From Salinirubrum litoreum (GTDB taxonomy: Archaea; Halobacteriota; Halobacteria; Halobacteriales; Haloferacaceae): a stretch of 64,000 nucleotides of DNA. This document shows, in pieces, positions 54,229 to 63,101 of the stretch. Below the pieces are notes generated by a model. That model was not told the origin of the DNA. It saw nothing but the letters and a program-made list of their open reading frames with translations, and did not search any database. Within the stretch, counting starts at the first letter, position 1, and every line of letters begins with the position of its first letter. Position numbers and translations under genes: made by a program. The stretch covers positions 248,001-312,000 of the forward strand of contig NZ_JAJCVJ010000003.1 of NCBI RefSeq assembly GCF_020567425.1, given 5' to 3'.

Positions 54229-55161
54229 ATGCCCATGTCGATACAACGCAGACGGTTCCTGCAGGCGCTCAGCGTCGGCGCGGTCGCGAGCATCGCCGGG
54301 TGTCAGGCACCCGGACAGACGAGTGCAGACGGGGCGGGCGTCGCCGGCGAGACGCTGACGCTCACGACGACGACGAGCACCTACGACACGGGACTGCTCG
54401 ACGCGATCCACCCGCAGTTCGAGGAGATGTACGGCGTGACCGTCGACGCGGTCGCACAGGGCACCGGTGCGGCACTGGAGTCCGCCCGGAACGGCGACTC
54501 GGACGTGGTGATGGTCCACGCACGCGGCCTCGAAGACGAGTTCATGCGCAACGGCTACGGCATCAACCGCCGGAATCTCATGTTCAACGACTTCGTCATC
54601 GTCGGTCCCGAGAGCGACCCGGCCGGGATCCAGGGGATGGACTCGGCGACCGACGCCCTGACGGCCATCGCCGACGCGCAGGCGACGTTCGTCTCTCGGG
54701 GCGACAACTCCGGGACGCACACGAAGGAACTCAACCTCTGGGAGGCCGCCGGCACCGATCCCGGCGGCGACTGGTACCAGGAGACCGGGACCGGGATGGG
54801 CGAGGCGCTCAACATCGCTAACCAGCAGGGAGCATACACCCTCTCGGACCGCGGAACGTTCATCTCTCAGCGCTCGGAGATCGACCTGACGATCCTCGTG
54901 CAGGGGCCGATCGAGGGCGGGCCGGAGATCCTGGCGAACCCCTACGGGATCATGGCAGTGAACCCCGGCGTCCACGACAACGCCAACTACGATCTGGCGA
55001 TGGCGTACATCGGCTGGATCACCAGCCCACAGGCCCAAGAAGCCATCGCGGAGTACCAGGTGAACGACGAGCAGTTGTTCTTCCCCGAGGCCGTCTCCGA
55101 GGATCCGAACTTCCAACAGTACGTGCCGGAAGGCTGGAGTAGCGACGACTCCGAGGAGTGA
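54229..55161 (+). CDS. tupA: tungstate ABC transporter binding lipoprotein TupA
   Basis: A 310-residue binding protein with Tat signal QRRRFLQA and lipobox IAGC. The mature region has the TupA hallmarks [26 protein letters not shown] and [14 protein letters not shown], which hold the oxyanion. The ligand is tungstate most likely; molybdate cannot be excluded. ATG at 54229 fits a TATA-like aagttactt about 25-30 bases before; an ATG six bases later is equally possible. It is the first gene of tupABC. Confidence 0.9.
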   Translation: MPMSIQRRRFLQALSVGAVASIAGCQAPGQTSADGAGVAGETLTLTTTTSTYDTGLLDAIHPQFEEMYGVTVDAVAQGTGAALESARNGDSDVVMVHARGLEDEFMRNGYGINRRNLMFNDFVIVGPESDPAGIQGMDSATDALTAIADAQATFVSRGDNSGTHTKELNLWEAAGTDPGGDWYQETGTGMGEALNIANQQGAYTLSDRGTFISQRSEIDLTILVQGPIEGGPEILANPYGIMAVNPGVHDNANYDLAMAYIGWITSPQAQEAIAEYQVNDEQLFFPEAVSEDPNFQQYVPEGWSSDDSEE

Positions 55162-55967
55162 GCGTGCCGGTCGAATCGGGTCTCGCAACGCTACCAGCCG
55201 TCGTCAGATCGATGACGGCCGGGCACACTGTGCTCCCGGCAGTCGCCGGATCGGTGTCGGTCGGCATCAGTTCGCTCCCGGCCGTCGTCGACCTCCCCTT
55301 CAGAGACGGCTACGTCTCCAGTATCATCTTCGTCTCACTGTACGTGAGTCTCGTCGCCGTGACGCTGAGCACGCTCGTCAGCGTCCCCATCGCCCTGCTC
55401 ACCGGGTTCACCGACTTCCCCGGCAAGCGACTCGTGAAGTCGATCATCAACACCGGGATGGGGTTCCCGAGCGTCGTCGTCGGCCTGCTGGTCCTCTTTG
55501 CGGTCTCGAATCAGGGACCGCTCGGCTCCTTGGAGCTGATCTTCACCAGAGAGGCGATGATCATGTCGCAGTTCGTCCTCGCCACGCCGCCGATCACAGC
55601 GATCACGCTCGCGGCGATCACCGGCGTCGGCGACGACGTACGGGACGCCGCCCGGGTCCTCGGCGGGACGCGACTCGACGTGGCACTGGTCGTCATCAAG
55701 GAGGCACGCTACGGCATCGCCACGGCGATCCTCGCCGGTTTCGGCCGGGCGATCAGCGAGGTCGGGTCGGTCCTGATCGTCGGGGGCAACATCACGAGTT
55801 CCGACGGTGTCTCGAAGACCCGGACGCTGACGACGGCGATCCAACTCGAAGCCCGCCAGGGTCAGTACGAGACCGCGATGGTCCTCGGGGCGGTGCTGGT
55901 CGGTCTCGTCTTGACCGTCAACGCCATCGTCGTCAGACTCGGCGACACGGGGGCGATGAACCGATGA
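55158..55967 (+). CDS. tupB: tungstate ABC permease TupB
   Basis: A 269-residue permease with five or six transmembrane helices and the coupling loop [22 protein letters not shown], plus [17 protein letters not shown]. The N-terminal 45 residues contain three LPAV words (TLPAVV, VLPAVA, SLPAVV), absent from ordinary TupB. GTG start overlaps the tupA stop by four bases. A shorter start is possible but no Met exists in the first 50 residues besides M19. Confidence 0.9.
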   Translation: MSVPVESGLATLPAVVRSMTAGHTVLPAVAGSVSVGISSLPAVVDLPFRDGYVSSIIFVSLYVSLVAVTLSTLVSVPIALLTGFTDFPGKRLVKSIINTGMGFPSVVVGLLVLFAVSNQGPLGSLELIFTREAMIMSQFVLATPPITAITLAAITGVGDDVRDAARVLGGTRLDVALVVIKEARYGIATAILAGFGRAISEVGSVLIVGGNITSSDGVSKTRTLTTAIQLEARQGQYETAMVLGAVLVGLVLTVNAIVVRLGDTGAMNR

Positions 55968-55998
55968 GCCGATGCAGTGTGTCGGAGGGACGCCGAGG

Positions 55999-56763
55999 AT
56001 GATCGAACTCGACGCGGTCTCGTACAGCTACGGCGACGACTCCGTCGTCGAGAACCTCTCGCTGTCGGTCGAACCGGGCGAGGTCGTCGGCATCATCGGC
56101 CCCTCCGGCGTCGGCAAGACGACCGTCCTGCGACTGCTCGCCCTCCGCCTCCGGCCGAGCGCCGGCGAGGTACGACTCGACGGCCAGTCGGTGTGGGACA
56201 CGGACGAGCGCACTCGGTTGTCGCTCCGCCGGCAGGTCGGCATGGTCGCACAGGAGGCGAGTCTGTTCGACGCCACGGTCGCCAGAAACGTCGAGTACGG
56301 CCTCCACGTCCGCAAGGAGTGGGACGAACGCCTCCGCGACCGACTGGCCGCGCTCGTCAGTTCCAACGGGACGCCCGAGGCGGTCCACGACGCCCTCGAC
56401 CTGGTGGAGTTGCGCGAGAAGCTCGACCAGCCAGCCCGGTCGCTCTCGGGTGGGGAGGCCCAGCGCGTCTCCTTTGCACGGGCGGTCGCGTACGAACCGA
56501 GTCACCTCCTGCTCGACGAACCGACCTCCGACCTCGACCCCCGGAACACCGGGCTGATCGAAGACGCCATCCGCGACGCGAGAGCGCGCGGCATCGGTGT
56601 CGTCGTCGCGACCCACGACATGCACCAGGCGGAGCGCATCGCAGACCGGGTCGCGGTCCTCCTCGGGGACGGCTTCACCGAGGTCGGTCCCACCGAGCGA
56701 GTCTTCGAGTCACCGACCGACGAGCGGACACGCCGGTTCATCGACGGTGAACTGGTGTACTGA
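55999..56763 (+). CDS. tupC: tungstate ABC ATPase TupC
   Basis: A 254-residue ATPase: Walker A GPSGVGKTT, Q-loop VAQEASLFD, signature LSGGEAQR, Walker B LLLDEPTSDLD and switch His in VATHDMHQA. ATG at 55999 (MIELDAV) is chosen; a longer start at 55972 adds only nine residues. A gagg motif lies just upstream. It completes the importer with TupA and TupB. Confidence 0.92.
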   Translation: MIELDAVSYSYGDDSVVENLSLSVEPGEVVGIIGPSGVGKTTVLRLLALRLRPSAGEVRLDGQSVWDTDERTRLSLRRQVGMVAQEASLFDATVARNVEYGLHVRKEWDERLRDRLAALVSSNGTPEAVHDALDLVELREKLDQPARSLSGGEAQRVSFARAVAYEPSHLLLDEPTSDLDPRNTGLIEDAIRDARARGIGVVVATHDMHQAERIADRVAVLLGDGFTEVGPTERVFESPTDERTRRFIDGELVY

Positions 56764-56922
56764 GTCGGCGCTCGATACGAGTCGACGGTGGACCGCCTCG
56801 GGGTCGAGCCCCGAGGCACTCGCCGTGTTTCCTCTGTAGAGGGGTTCACCGAGTCCGGACGACCCGCCGCCGGAATCCGGGGTCATCGCTTAAGACACCC
56901 GGTGGTGTTGAAGCGCACAGCT

Positions 56923-57627
56923 ATGACCGAACAGAAAGTCGCAATCGTCACGGCGGCAGGACGTGGAATCGGCGAAGCCTGTGCCCGACGACTCCACGAG
57001 GACGGCTACACACCCGTCTTGCTCTCGCCGTCGGGGAGTGCCGTCGACGTCGCAGCAGAACTCGGTGGGGACGGGTTCGAGGGGTCGGTGACGGAGCCCG
57101 ACGACCTGGCGACGCTCGTCGAGGCGACCGCGGACCGCTACGGCCGTATCGACGCGGTCGTGAACAACACCGGCCACCCGCCGTCTGGCGACCTCCTCGA
57201 CATCACCGACGACGAGTGGTACCAGGGACTCGACCTCGTGCTGTTGAATACGGTTCGGATGGCACGACTCGTCACGCCCATCATGGAGACGCAGGGTGGC
57301 GGGGCAGTCGTGAACATCTCGACGTTCTCGGCGTTCGAGCCGTCGACCGAGTTCCCCGTCTCGTCGGTGCTCCGTGCCGGACTCGGCAGCTTCACCAAAC
57401 TCTACGCCGACCGGTACGCGGCAGACGGTATCCGGATGAACACTGTCCAACCGGGGTTCGTCGACAGCTACGAGATCGACGACGCGACACGCGCTCAGAT
57501 TCCGATGGGTCGGTCGGCCCGGACTCGCGAGATCGCAGATGCGGTCGCCTACCTTCTCTCGCCGGCATCGAGTTACGTCACCGGACAGAACATCCGCGTC
57601 GACGGCGGCTTGACGGCGTCTGTCTGA
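56923..57627 (+). CDS. SDR family protein lacking the canonical Tyr-Lys pair
   Basis: A 234-residue short-chain dehydrogenase with the NAD(P) motif TAAGRGIG and the structural motif VVNNTGH. The N-x-S and C-terminal parts are normal (GGAVVNIST, VQPGFVDS, GQNIRVDGG). However the active-site segment reads FPVSSVLRAGL where family members have Tyr-x-x-x-Lys, so both catalytic residues are missing. It may bind cofactor without classic reduction, or use another mechanism as in related FabG-like groups with Asn/Arg in place. A TATA-like cttaagac lies about 30 bases upstream. Confidence 0.88.
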   Translation: MTEQKVAIVTAAGRGIGEACARRLHEDGYTPVLLSPSGSAVDVAAELGGDGFEGSVTEPDDLATLVEATADRYGRIDAVVNNTGHPPSGDLLDITDDEWYQGLDLVLLNTVRMARLVTPIMETQGGGAVVNISTFSAFEPSTEFPVSSVLRAGLGSFTKLYADRYAADGIRMNTVQPGFVDSYEIDDATRAQIPMGRSARTREIADAVAYLLSPASSYVTGQNIRVDGGLTASV

Positions 57628-57766
57628 CCGACGACGACTGTGTTCGTCACAGCCGCGAGGTTCGCCGGACAGCGGTCGGCGACGGAGTTTCTTCCATGCA
57701 CACTGACATCGATCAGTACACACACTCGGGGAGGCGAATCGTCTCCCGAGCGGGAGTTACTCTGCC

Positions 57767-57994
57767 TCACTCCCGGTCGCGGTCTCGACGCTGCTCCTGT
57801 TCGCGGTCGCGGTCGAGTTCTCTGTCGAGTGCGCTCCGGTCGTCGTCCAACAGCGCCGCGTCGCGTCTCTCACGAAACATCTCTTTCTCGTGGCGATGCC
57901 GTTCCTGCTGGCTGAAGTAGCGGTAGGCTCCGAGGACGGCGGCAAGCAGGACGACAGCCAGCGTGAGCATGACGAGTGCGAGTTTGGCGACCAT
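57767..57994 (-). CDS. small single-pass membrane protein next to the SPFH gene
   Basis: A 75-residue protein with one N-terminal transmembrane helix (LALVMLTLAVVLLAAVLGAY) and then a strongly charged, Arg/Glu/Asp-rich cytoplasmic tail ending DRDREQEQRRDRDRE. It lies 11 bases downstream of the prohibitin-like gene on the same strand, so an operon is likely. It could assist the SPFH protein. No domain is known. Confidence 0.7.
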   Translation of the reverse strand: MVAKLALVMLTLAVVLLAAVLGAYRYFSQQERHRHEKEMFRERRDAALLDDDRSALDRELDRDREQEQRRDRDRE

Positions 57995-58005
57995 GAGCGT
58001 GCTCC

Positions 58006-58920
58006 TCAGCCGGTCGTGTTCGCGGTGGTGTTCGTCCCGGTGGTCGACTCGGCGTCCACGTCCGCGGTCACGTCGCGGGTGAGGGTGAGTCCACCACTCT
58101 CGGTCGGGACGTAGATCGTCTCGCCCTCCTTGAGCGCCTCGATGTAACGCTGTTGCAGGACGACCTGGTTCTCCCGGAGCGCTTCACCGCGAATCTCGAT
58201 CGCCTCGGCGTCGGCTTCGGCCTGCACGATCTTCTGTTCGGCACGGGCCTCTTCCTGTCTGACCTTCTCCTTCTCGACTTCGACCTGTTGTTTCGCCTGT
58301 TCTTTCTGGTCGAGCGTCTGGTCGATCTGTTCCGGCAGGTCGATGTTGCGGATCTGGACGGCTTCGAGCGTGATCGGTTCGTCGTCGAACTCCTCACGCA
58401 GTGCACCGAGTGCCGCCTCTTCGAGTGCGGCACGGCCCGTCTGGGTGTAGATGGCGTCGGTGCCGGTCGTCTGGAGACTCGACGCCTCGTCTCTGAGGAC
58501 CGTCCGGATCGTCGGACGGATGAGTCGTGCTTCCATCTGCTGTTCGCGGTTCCAGTCTTCGACGAACGTGTCCGCCTGCGAGGGGTTGATCCGGTAGCGG
58601 ATGGTCACGTCGACGTCGACCGAGGAGCCGTTGACCGTCTTGACGGTGATCGCGTCGGCTCTCGACTTCTCACCCTCACCTTCGGTCGCGCTCATCGTGT
58701 ACGTCCGGGGCCGCGTCTCCACGCCCTGGACGGTCGTCATGATCGGGACCTTCCAGTGTGCGCCGGGTTCGAGTGTCGTGCCGGTGACTGCACCCCACTC
58801 CTTTTGGACGCCGGCCTGTCCTTCGGGGACCTGTCTGTATGCCAGTACGCCGGCCACGAGACTCACGACGAGGAGGAGTCCGAGGCCGACTGCGAGTGCA
58901 TTCTGTCGTGCGGAGGGCAT
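58006..58920 (-). CDS. prohibitin/SPFH-family membrane protein
   Basis: A 304-residue SPFH/band-7 protein. An N-terminal transmembrane helix (GLGLLLVVSLVAGVLAY) is followed by the SPFH domain VPEGQAGVQKEWGAVTG and VTIRYRINPSQADTF. A long coiled coil (DQKEQAKQQVEVEKEKVRQ, about residues 200-250) and a Thr/Ser-rich tail follow. These proteins form ring-like scaffolds on membranes. A TATA-like actttatacc is about 28 bases before the ATG. Confidence 0.93.
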   Translation of the reverse strand: MPSARQNALAVGLGLLLVVSLVAGVLAYRQVPEGQAGVQKEWGAVTGTTLEPGAHWKVPIMTTVQGVETRPRTYTMSATEGEGEKSRADAITVKTVNGSSVDVDVTIRYRINPSQADTFVEDWNREQQMEARLIRPTIRTVLRDEASSLQTTGTDAIYTQTGRAALEEAALGALREEFDDEPITLEAVQIRNIDLPEQIDQTLDQKEQAKQQVEVEKEKVRQEEARAEQKIVQAEADAEAIEIRGEALRENQVVLQQRYIEALKEGETIYVPTESGGLTLTRDVTADVDAESTTGTNTTANTTG

Positions 58921-58943
58921 TGCGTGCTACGGTCAGGGTGGCT

Positions 58944-58953
58944 GGTATAAAGT
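58944..58953 (-). promoter_or_regulatory. TATA box of the SPFH gene
   Basis: The minus-strand reading is ACTTTATACC, centred about 28 bases before the ATG at 58920, consistent with a leaderless transcript. Confidence 0.5.
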
Positions 58954-59128
58954 ACAGGTGGTTCATCGCAGGGAGGAGTCGAGACGTGAACCGCACGGTC
59001 TCGCCGGGAGCACGCCAATCGTCAGTCACCGTCTGTCGCTTCAGAGGCACGCCGGCTGTTGACACATCGACCGACCTGTGCCGCTAGATCCCACAGACTT
59101 TTTCCTCACTGTCGAGAACGTCACGACG

Positions 59129-59644
59129 ATGCCCTCCCGCAGGTTCACCCTCGTTCTCGTCGGGCTCCTCCTCGCCAGTGGCGTCTCACTCGCCGCCGGT
59201 GCCGTGATCGACGGCCCGCCGACGGCGACGTTCACGAACGAGGACGACGAGTCGTACCGGATCACGATGATCACGCCGCCCGACCGACACGCTGCACTGC
59301 TCACCAACGTCGCCGTGACCACCCAGGGGGGTGACCGACAACTCGTGACGGTCGAGGACCTCGTCTGGGACGAACCGTATCGAAACGCCTCGGTCGCCGA
59401 CGACGTGGAGACGAGTCAGATCGTCGTCGATCCGGGTGAGACGGTCACCACCAGCGTCGAGTCGTGGGAGCCCGGCGACAACACGGTGTACCTCATCGAG
59501 CGGCGGGCAGGCCCGGACAGTTCCGTCCGTGCAGACATCGTCACCTGTCCCCAGCGACAACAGGAGTACAACTGGACGTTCGAGAACAGCGGTGGGTCCG
59601 GGTCGTCGGTCTGTGCGTCGTCACTCGGCTGGTTTCTCGCCTGA
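59129..59644 (+). CDS. secreted haloarchaeal protein of unknown function
   Basis: A 171-residue protein with a signal peptide (RRFTLVLVGLLLASGVSLAAGA). The mature part is beta-rich and has one Cys in DIVTCPQRQQ and another near the end (SVCASSLGW). ATG at 59129 (MPSRRF) is preferred to 59078 because it puts the signal peptide at the very N-terminus. A TTTTT-containing box is about 30 bases upstream. No domain is recognised. Confidence 0.72.
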   Translation: MPSRRFTLVLVGLLLASGVSLAAGAVIDGPPTATFTNEDDESYRITMITPPDRHAALLTNVAVTTQGGDRQLVTVEDLVWDEPYRNASVADDVETSQIVVDPGETVTTSVESWEPGDNTVYLIERRAGPDSSVRADIVTCPQRQQEYNWTFENSGGSGSSVCASSLGWFLA

Positions 59645-59683
59645 GCCGTCTGGTGTGGGTCCCGTGCTCCCTCCTCGAGTCGC

Positions 59684-60499
59684 TCAGGCCGTCGACCAGT
59701 CGACGAGGACTGCGAGTGCAATCGCGTGAACCACACCGCCGACAGCCGTGCTGACGCCCCCGCCGACCGGGCCGAACAGGACGGCGAGCGCCCACGAGAG
59801 TGTGCCGAACCCGACGGCGAGGCCGAGTATCGCCAGGGCGTTGCCGGTCGATTCCCGGACGCTCCGCCGGACTGCTGTCACCAGTGAGTCACCGCCGACG
59901 ACGTAGCCGGGGACGAGAAACACACGAATCGTGAGGAAGGCCCCCACCACGAGGAGCAACAGCCCGACGAACAGCGAGGACACGTCGACGGTGGGAACGT
60001 CGACCAGCGTCGGGACTGTCACGACGGCGAGCACGACCCCGAGGTATCGGACGAGTCCACCGAGCGTCCGACCCCGAGTACTCGCTCGACCGACCGTGAG
60101 CCACCCGGCGGTCGCGATCACCAGCGGGACGAGCAGTTCGAGCCCCACCCCCGCGACGAGATACGTCGCTTGCAGGTCGACGAGTGCGTCGACACGTCTC
60201 ACGGTCCGCGGGACGCCCGACGGGACCACGGTGGCTTGCACTTCGAGTGTTCTCGACAGTGAGTCCGGTCGCGAGACCGGGAGCGGGTCGCGGCGTCGCC
60301 AGACGTCGACCGAGACGAGGACCAGTCCAGCACACGCAAACGGGAGGACGAGCACTGGGTCCGCGCGGAGTCGACGCACGACCTCCCGGAGCACGTCGAC
60401 CAGCCGCCAGTGAGGGTCGTTGGGGAGCTTCTGGTCGGTCGCGCTGTTCGAGGCTGCGCCGGTGCTTGCATCCACGTCCCGAGGTCGCTGACCGGTCAT
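59684..60499 (-). CDS. multi-pass membrane protein co-transcribed with the propeller
   Basis: A 271-residue membrane protein with about six hydrophobic segments at residues 46-66, 110-135, 148-170, 174-196, 222-242 and 244-268. It looks like the haloarchaeal membrane-domain family found with sporulation- or dimerisation-like names, but no motif fixes a function. Its start overlaps the beta-propeller gene's stop by four bases (ATGA). Confidence 0.72.
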   Translation of the reverse strand: MTGQRPRDVDASTGAASNSATDQKLPNDPHWRLVDVLREVVRRLRADPVLVLPFACAGLVLVSVDVWRRRDPLPVSRPDSLSRTLEVQATVVPSGVPRTVRRVDALVDLQATYLVAGVGLELLVPLVIATAGWLTVGRASTRGRTLGGLVRYLGVVLAVVTVPTLVDVPTVDVSSLFVGLLLLVVGAFLTIRVFLVPGYVVGGDSLVTAVRRSVRESTGNALAILGLAVGFGTLSWALAVLFGPVGGGVSTAVGGVVHAIALAVLVDWSTA

Positions 60500-61770
60500 C
60501 GACCGTCCTCCAGTGCGACGACGCGCTGCCGGTTCGAGAGGTACAGCGTCCCGTCGCCGACGGCCGGTGGAGAGAGTGGGACCTGCGAGGGTGAGAAGCG
60601 AAACTGGCGGTCGCCAGTCGCCGCGTCGAACGCGAGGAGTTCGACCCCCGAGCGGACCGCGTACACGACACCGTCTGCGACGACGGGCGCAGTGGCTCCG
60701 TCGAACGACGCCGTCCAGTCGGTCTCGCCGGTTGCGAGGTCGAGTGCGTACAGCGACCCCTGTTCGTCGGTGAGAAACACGCGCCCGTCGGCGACTGCGG
60801 GTGCGCTCTCGGTCGCGTTCCCGTCGAGGTCACGCCGCCACAGCGTGGTGCCGTCGTCCGGGTCGAGTAGCCACACGTACTGCCGTGAGGGGACGACGAC
60901 CCCTTCGGTCGTCGCGACCGGCGGGAGCAGGAGCTGGTCGTCGAGGTCACGTCGCCACCGTCGTTCGCCCGTCGTCGCGTCGTACGCTCTCGTCCGGGAC
61001 GGCCAACTCGTCACGTACACCGTCCCGTCACGGACGGCCGGACGCCGGGGCTGAGAACTGACCGTGTCGTCTTCGTTGACGACACGCTCCCACGCGACGT
61101 CACCGTTCGCTGGGTCGACCGCCACGACGTCGTTCGTCCCCGCGACTGGGGTGAACACGCGACTGCCCGCGGTGACGGCTGGAACGGGCGCGAGGCTGCC
61201 GAGGTAGCCTGACCCGGTGGCCCTCGGCCCGTGCCAGCGTTCGCCACCGAGGTTGCGATTCGTGAACGGGAGGTCGATGCCCCCCTTCGCGTTCACACCG
61301 AACAGGCCCGCCGTGGCCGTCGTCGCGAGCGTCGGGGTTCGATACACGTCTGTCCGTGCGACCGCCGGTGTCGACCGATACGCGCCGGGAAAGTCGAATC
61401 GTCGCGCGCCCGTCTCGACGTCGAGTGCGAGCATCCCGCCGCCGGCCGCGTACAGCGTCTGCTCGAAGAGAATCGGCGCGCTCGTCCCGGCGAACCAGTC
61501 GGGTGCAGCGGTCGTCCACGCCGTCCGGACGTCGTCTTTGGGGCCTGTGGCGGTCGGTGAGGACGCGGTCCCGGCCGGGTCGTACCGGGACATCGGCCAG
61601 TCGGGGACCACCTCGGGAGTCGTCGACTCCGTGTCTGTCGGGGGAGTCCGAGTGTCGCCGAGTGCGGTGCTGGCACCGACGGCTGCGACGGCCGCAGCGC
61701 CTGCACTCGAGAGGACGCGGCGTCTGGAGGGACACATGGGCTTCCGTTCGGCGATGGGTTGTTTAGTCAT
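60496..61770 (-). CDS. PQQ-like beta-propeller protein, Tat-exported
   Basis: A 424-residue secreted protein. A Tat signal (SRRRVLSSAGAAAVAAVGAST) precedes seven or so WD40-like PQQ repeats, recognised by the words GDVAWER, GERRWRRDL, GTTLWRRDL, GETDWTA and ALDLATGE/AYDATTGE. Such proteins are extracellular scaffolds or alcohol-dehydrogenase-like subunits. No calcium/quinone residues can be confirmed. ATG at 61770 is used; 61737 (MCPSRRR) is also possible and has a TAAACAA box about 24 bases upstream. Confidence 0.85.
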   Translation of the reverse strand: MTKQPIAERKPMCPSRRRVLSSAGAAAVAAVGASTALGDTRTPPTDTESTTPEVVPDWPMSRYDPAGTASSPTATGPKDDVRTAWTTAAPDWFAGTSAPILFEQTLYAAGGGMLALDVETGARRFDFPGAYRSTPAVARTDVYRTPTLATTATAGLFGVNAKGGIDLPFTNRNLGGERWHGPRATGSGYLGSLAPVPAVTAGSRVFTPVAGTNDVVAVDPANGDVAWERVVNEDDTVSSQPRRPAVRDGTVYVTSWPSRTRAYDATTGERRWRRDLDDQLLLPPVATTEGVVVPSRQYVWLLDPDDGTTLWRRDLDGNATESAPAVADGRVFLTDEQGSLYALDLATGETDWTASFDGATAPVVADGVVYAVRSGVELLAFDAATGDRQFRFSPSQVPLSPPAVGDGTLYLSNRQRVVALEDGR

Positions 61771-61967
61771 TGTGGGAGACGCCTGCCCGGCGGTGAGAGG
61801 ACGTGACCACGGCGAGAGTCTTCAGAGTCGTTCGGTCAATGGCGCGTGCCGTCCTCGGCGTCGCAGTTGTGTCGTGTCGTGCGTGGTTCAGGTGGAGTGT
61901 CTTCCGCCCGTGTGTCACCGCATACGGCGGTGCGTACATTCAACTCCGGCCCGCCCTACAGACGTGT

Positions 61968-62573
61968 ATGCAGCGGCGGCAACTCCTCGCGCTGGCTGGA
62001 CTCACTGGGCTCGGAGGCTGTCTCGGCTACGACGTCGTCGACTCGGAGGCGGTGACGGACCGGAAGGTCCGCATCGCGGAACTGGAGGCGAAACTCGACC
62101 GCCGCGACGAACTTCTCGCAGAGCGAGACGCGCGAATCGAGGAACTCGAAGCGGGGGTGGCTCGCCGGCGTGATCGCCAGCGAGCACCACGGATCAACGC
62201 TGTCGGGATCGTCGACCGCTGGGACCGGATCGGCGACGTGGTCGAACGCCGGATCGACGCGGTGCCGCCCGGCGAACCGGCACGCATCGCGGTCAACTTC
62301 ACCTACCGCCGCGACCGGCCGACGGACACACCCGGATCGACTCCCGCCGTCGGCGTGGTCGCGCGACTCCTGACACTCGAGGGGTTCCGCATCGAGCGAG
62401 TCGGTCGTCGGATCGACCTGTCGACCGACAGCGCCGGGTCGCTCCACGAGACGGTGGTGACGGTCGACGTGAACCGGTTCCCGACCGGGACGTACATCGC
62501 CGTCGTCGAACTGACCGACCTCGTCTCTGGGCGGAGCGCGTCGAACGAGTCGATCCTGCTGCCGGTCGGGTGA
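61968..62573 (+). CDS. lipoprotein with coiled coil
   Basis: A 201-residue protein with signal RRQLLALAGLTGLGGC, the Cys acting as lipid site. Residues 30-70 are a heptad coiled coil (KVRIAELEAKLDRRDELLAE). A beta-rich C-terminal domain (RIAVNFTYRRD, TVVTVDVNRFPTGTYIAVVE) follows. A longer reading upstream is not coding-like. A TATA-like gtacattc is about 30 bases before the ATG. The function is unknown. Confidence 0.75.
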   Translation: MQRRQLLALAGLTGLGGCLGYDVVDSEAVTDRKVRIAELEAKLDRRDELLAERDARIEELEAGVARRRDRQRAPRINAVGIVDRWDRIGDVVERRIDAVPPGEPARIAVNFTYRRDRPTDTPGSTPAVGVVARLLTLEGFRIERVGRRIDLSTDSAGSLHETVVTVDVNRFPTGTYIAVVELTDLVSGRSASNESILLPVG

Positions 62574-62721
62574 GGAAGTGGCGTCGTGCGACCGCGGCGG
62601 TGGACTGTTTCACCGGGCGATCGAGGTGCTGCGCAGTCGGTGTGTCTCGGACAGAGTCGGACACGCGCCGCCACAAGAACTATACTGTCGGTGTAAGGAC
62701 AGTTCTGGACGGTGACGACAG

Positions 62722-63066
62722 ATGGACCCCAAGACACTCGTGCGACCACTCCTCCTCTACACCGGTCTGCTCGGACTGCTCACGGTCGGTGCGGCGTATC
62801 TCGCGACACGCTCGGGGCTCGTCATCCTCGTCGTCGCAGGGGGCGGACTCCTCCTCGCCGTTCTCGGTGGCGGAACCGCGTCGAGCGTCGTAAACAGTAG
62901 CGGTACGGAACCGGCAGACGGGGACGGACTCGGGATGGAGGCGACCGGGCTGTCGGCGTACACGAACACGGAGAGCTCTCTCCGTCTCGTGTTGCTGTGT
63001 TACGGGAGCGGCGTGTTGCTGTGGAGCCTCGTCGTGTTGTTCACACTGCGCGAGACGCTGGTGTGA
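62722..63066 (+). CDS. small haloarchaeal membrane protein, three helices
   Basis: A 114-residue membrane protein with three hydrophobic segments at about residues 9-29, 31-50 and 88-108. The middle loop is Ser/Gly/Glu-rich. It begins MDPKTLVRPLLLYTGLLG. No domain is known to me with certainty. It is convergent with the gene that follows. Confidence 0.7.
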   Translation: MDPKTLVRPLLLYTGLLGLLTVGAAYLATRSGLVILVVAGGGLLLAVLGGGTASSVVNSSGTEPADGDGLGMEATGLSAYTNTESSLRLVLLCYGSGVLLWSLVVLFTLRETLV

Positions 63067-63101
63067 TGGGGGGCGGACGACCCACCGCCGCCGACGACCA
63101 G

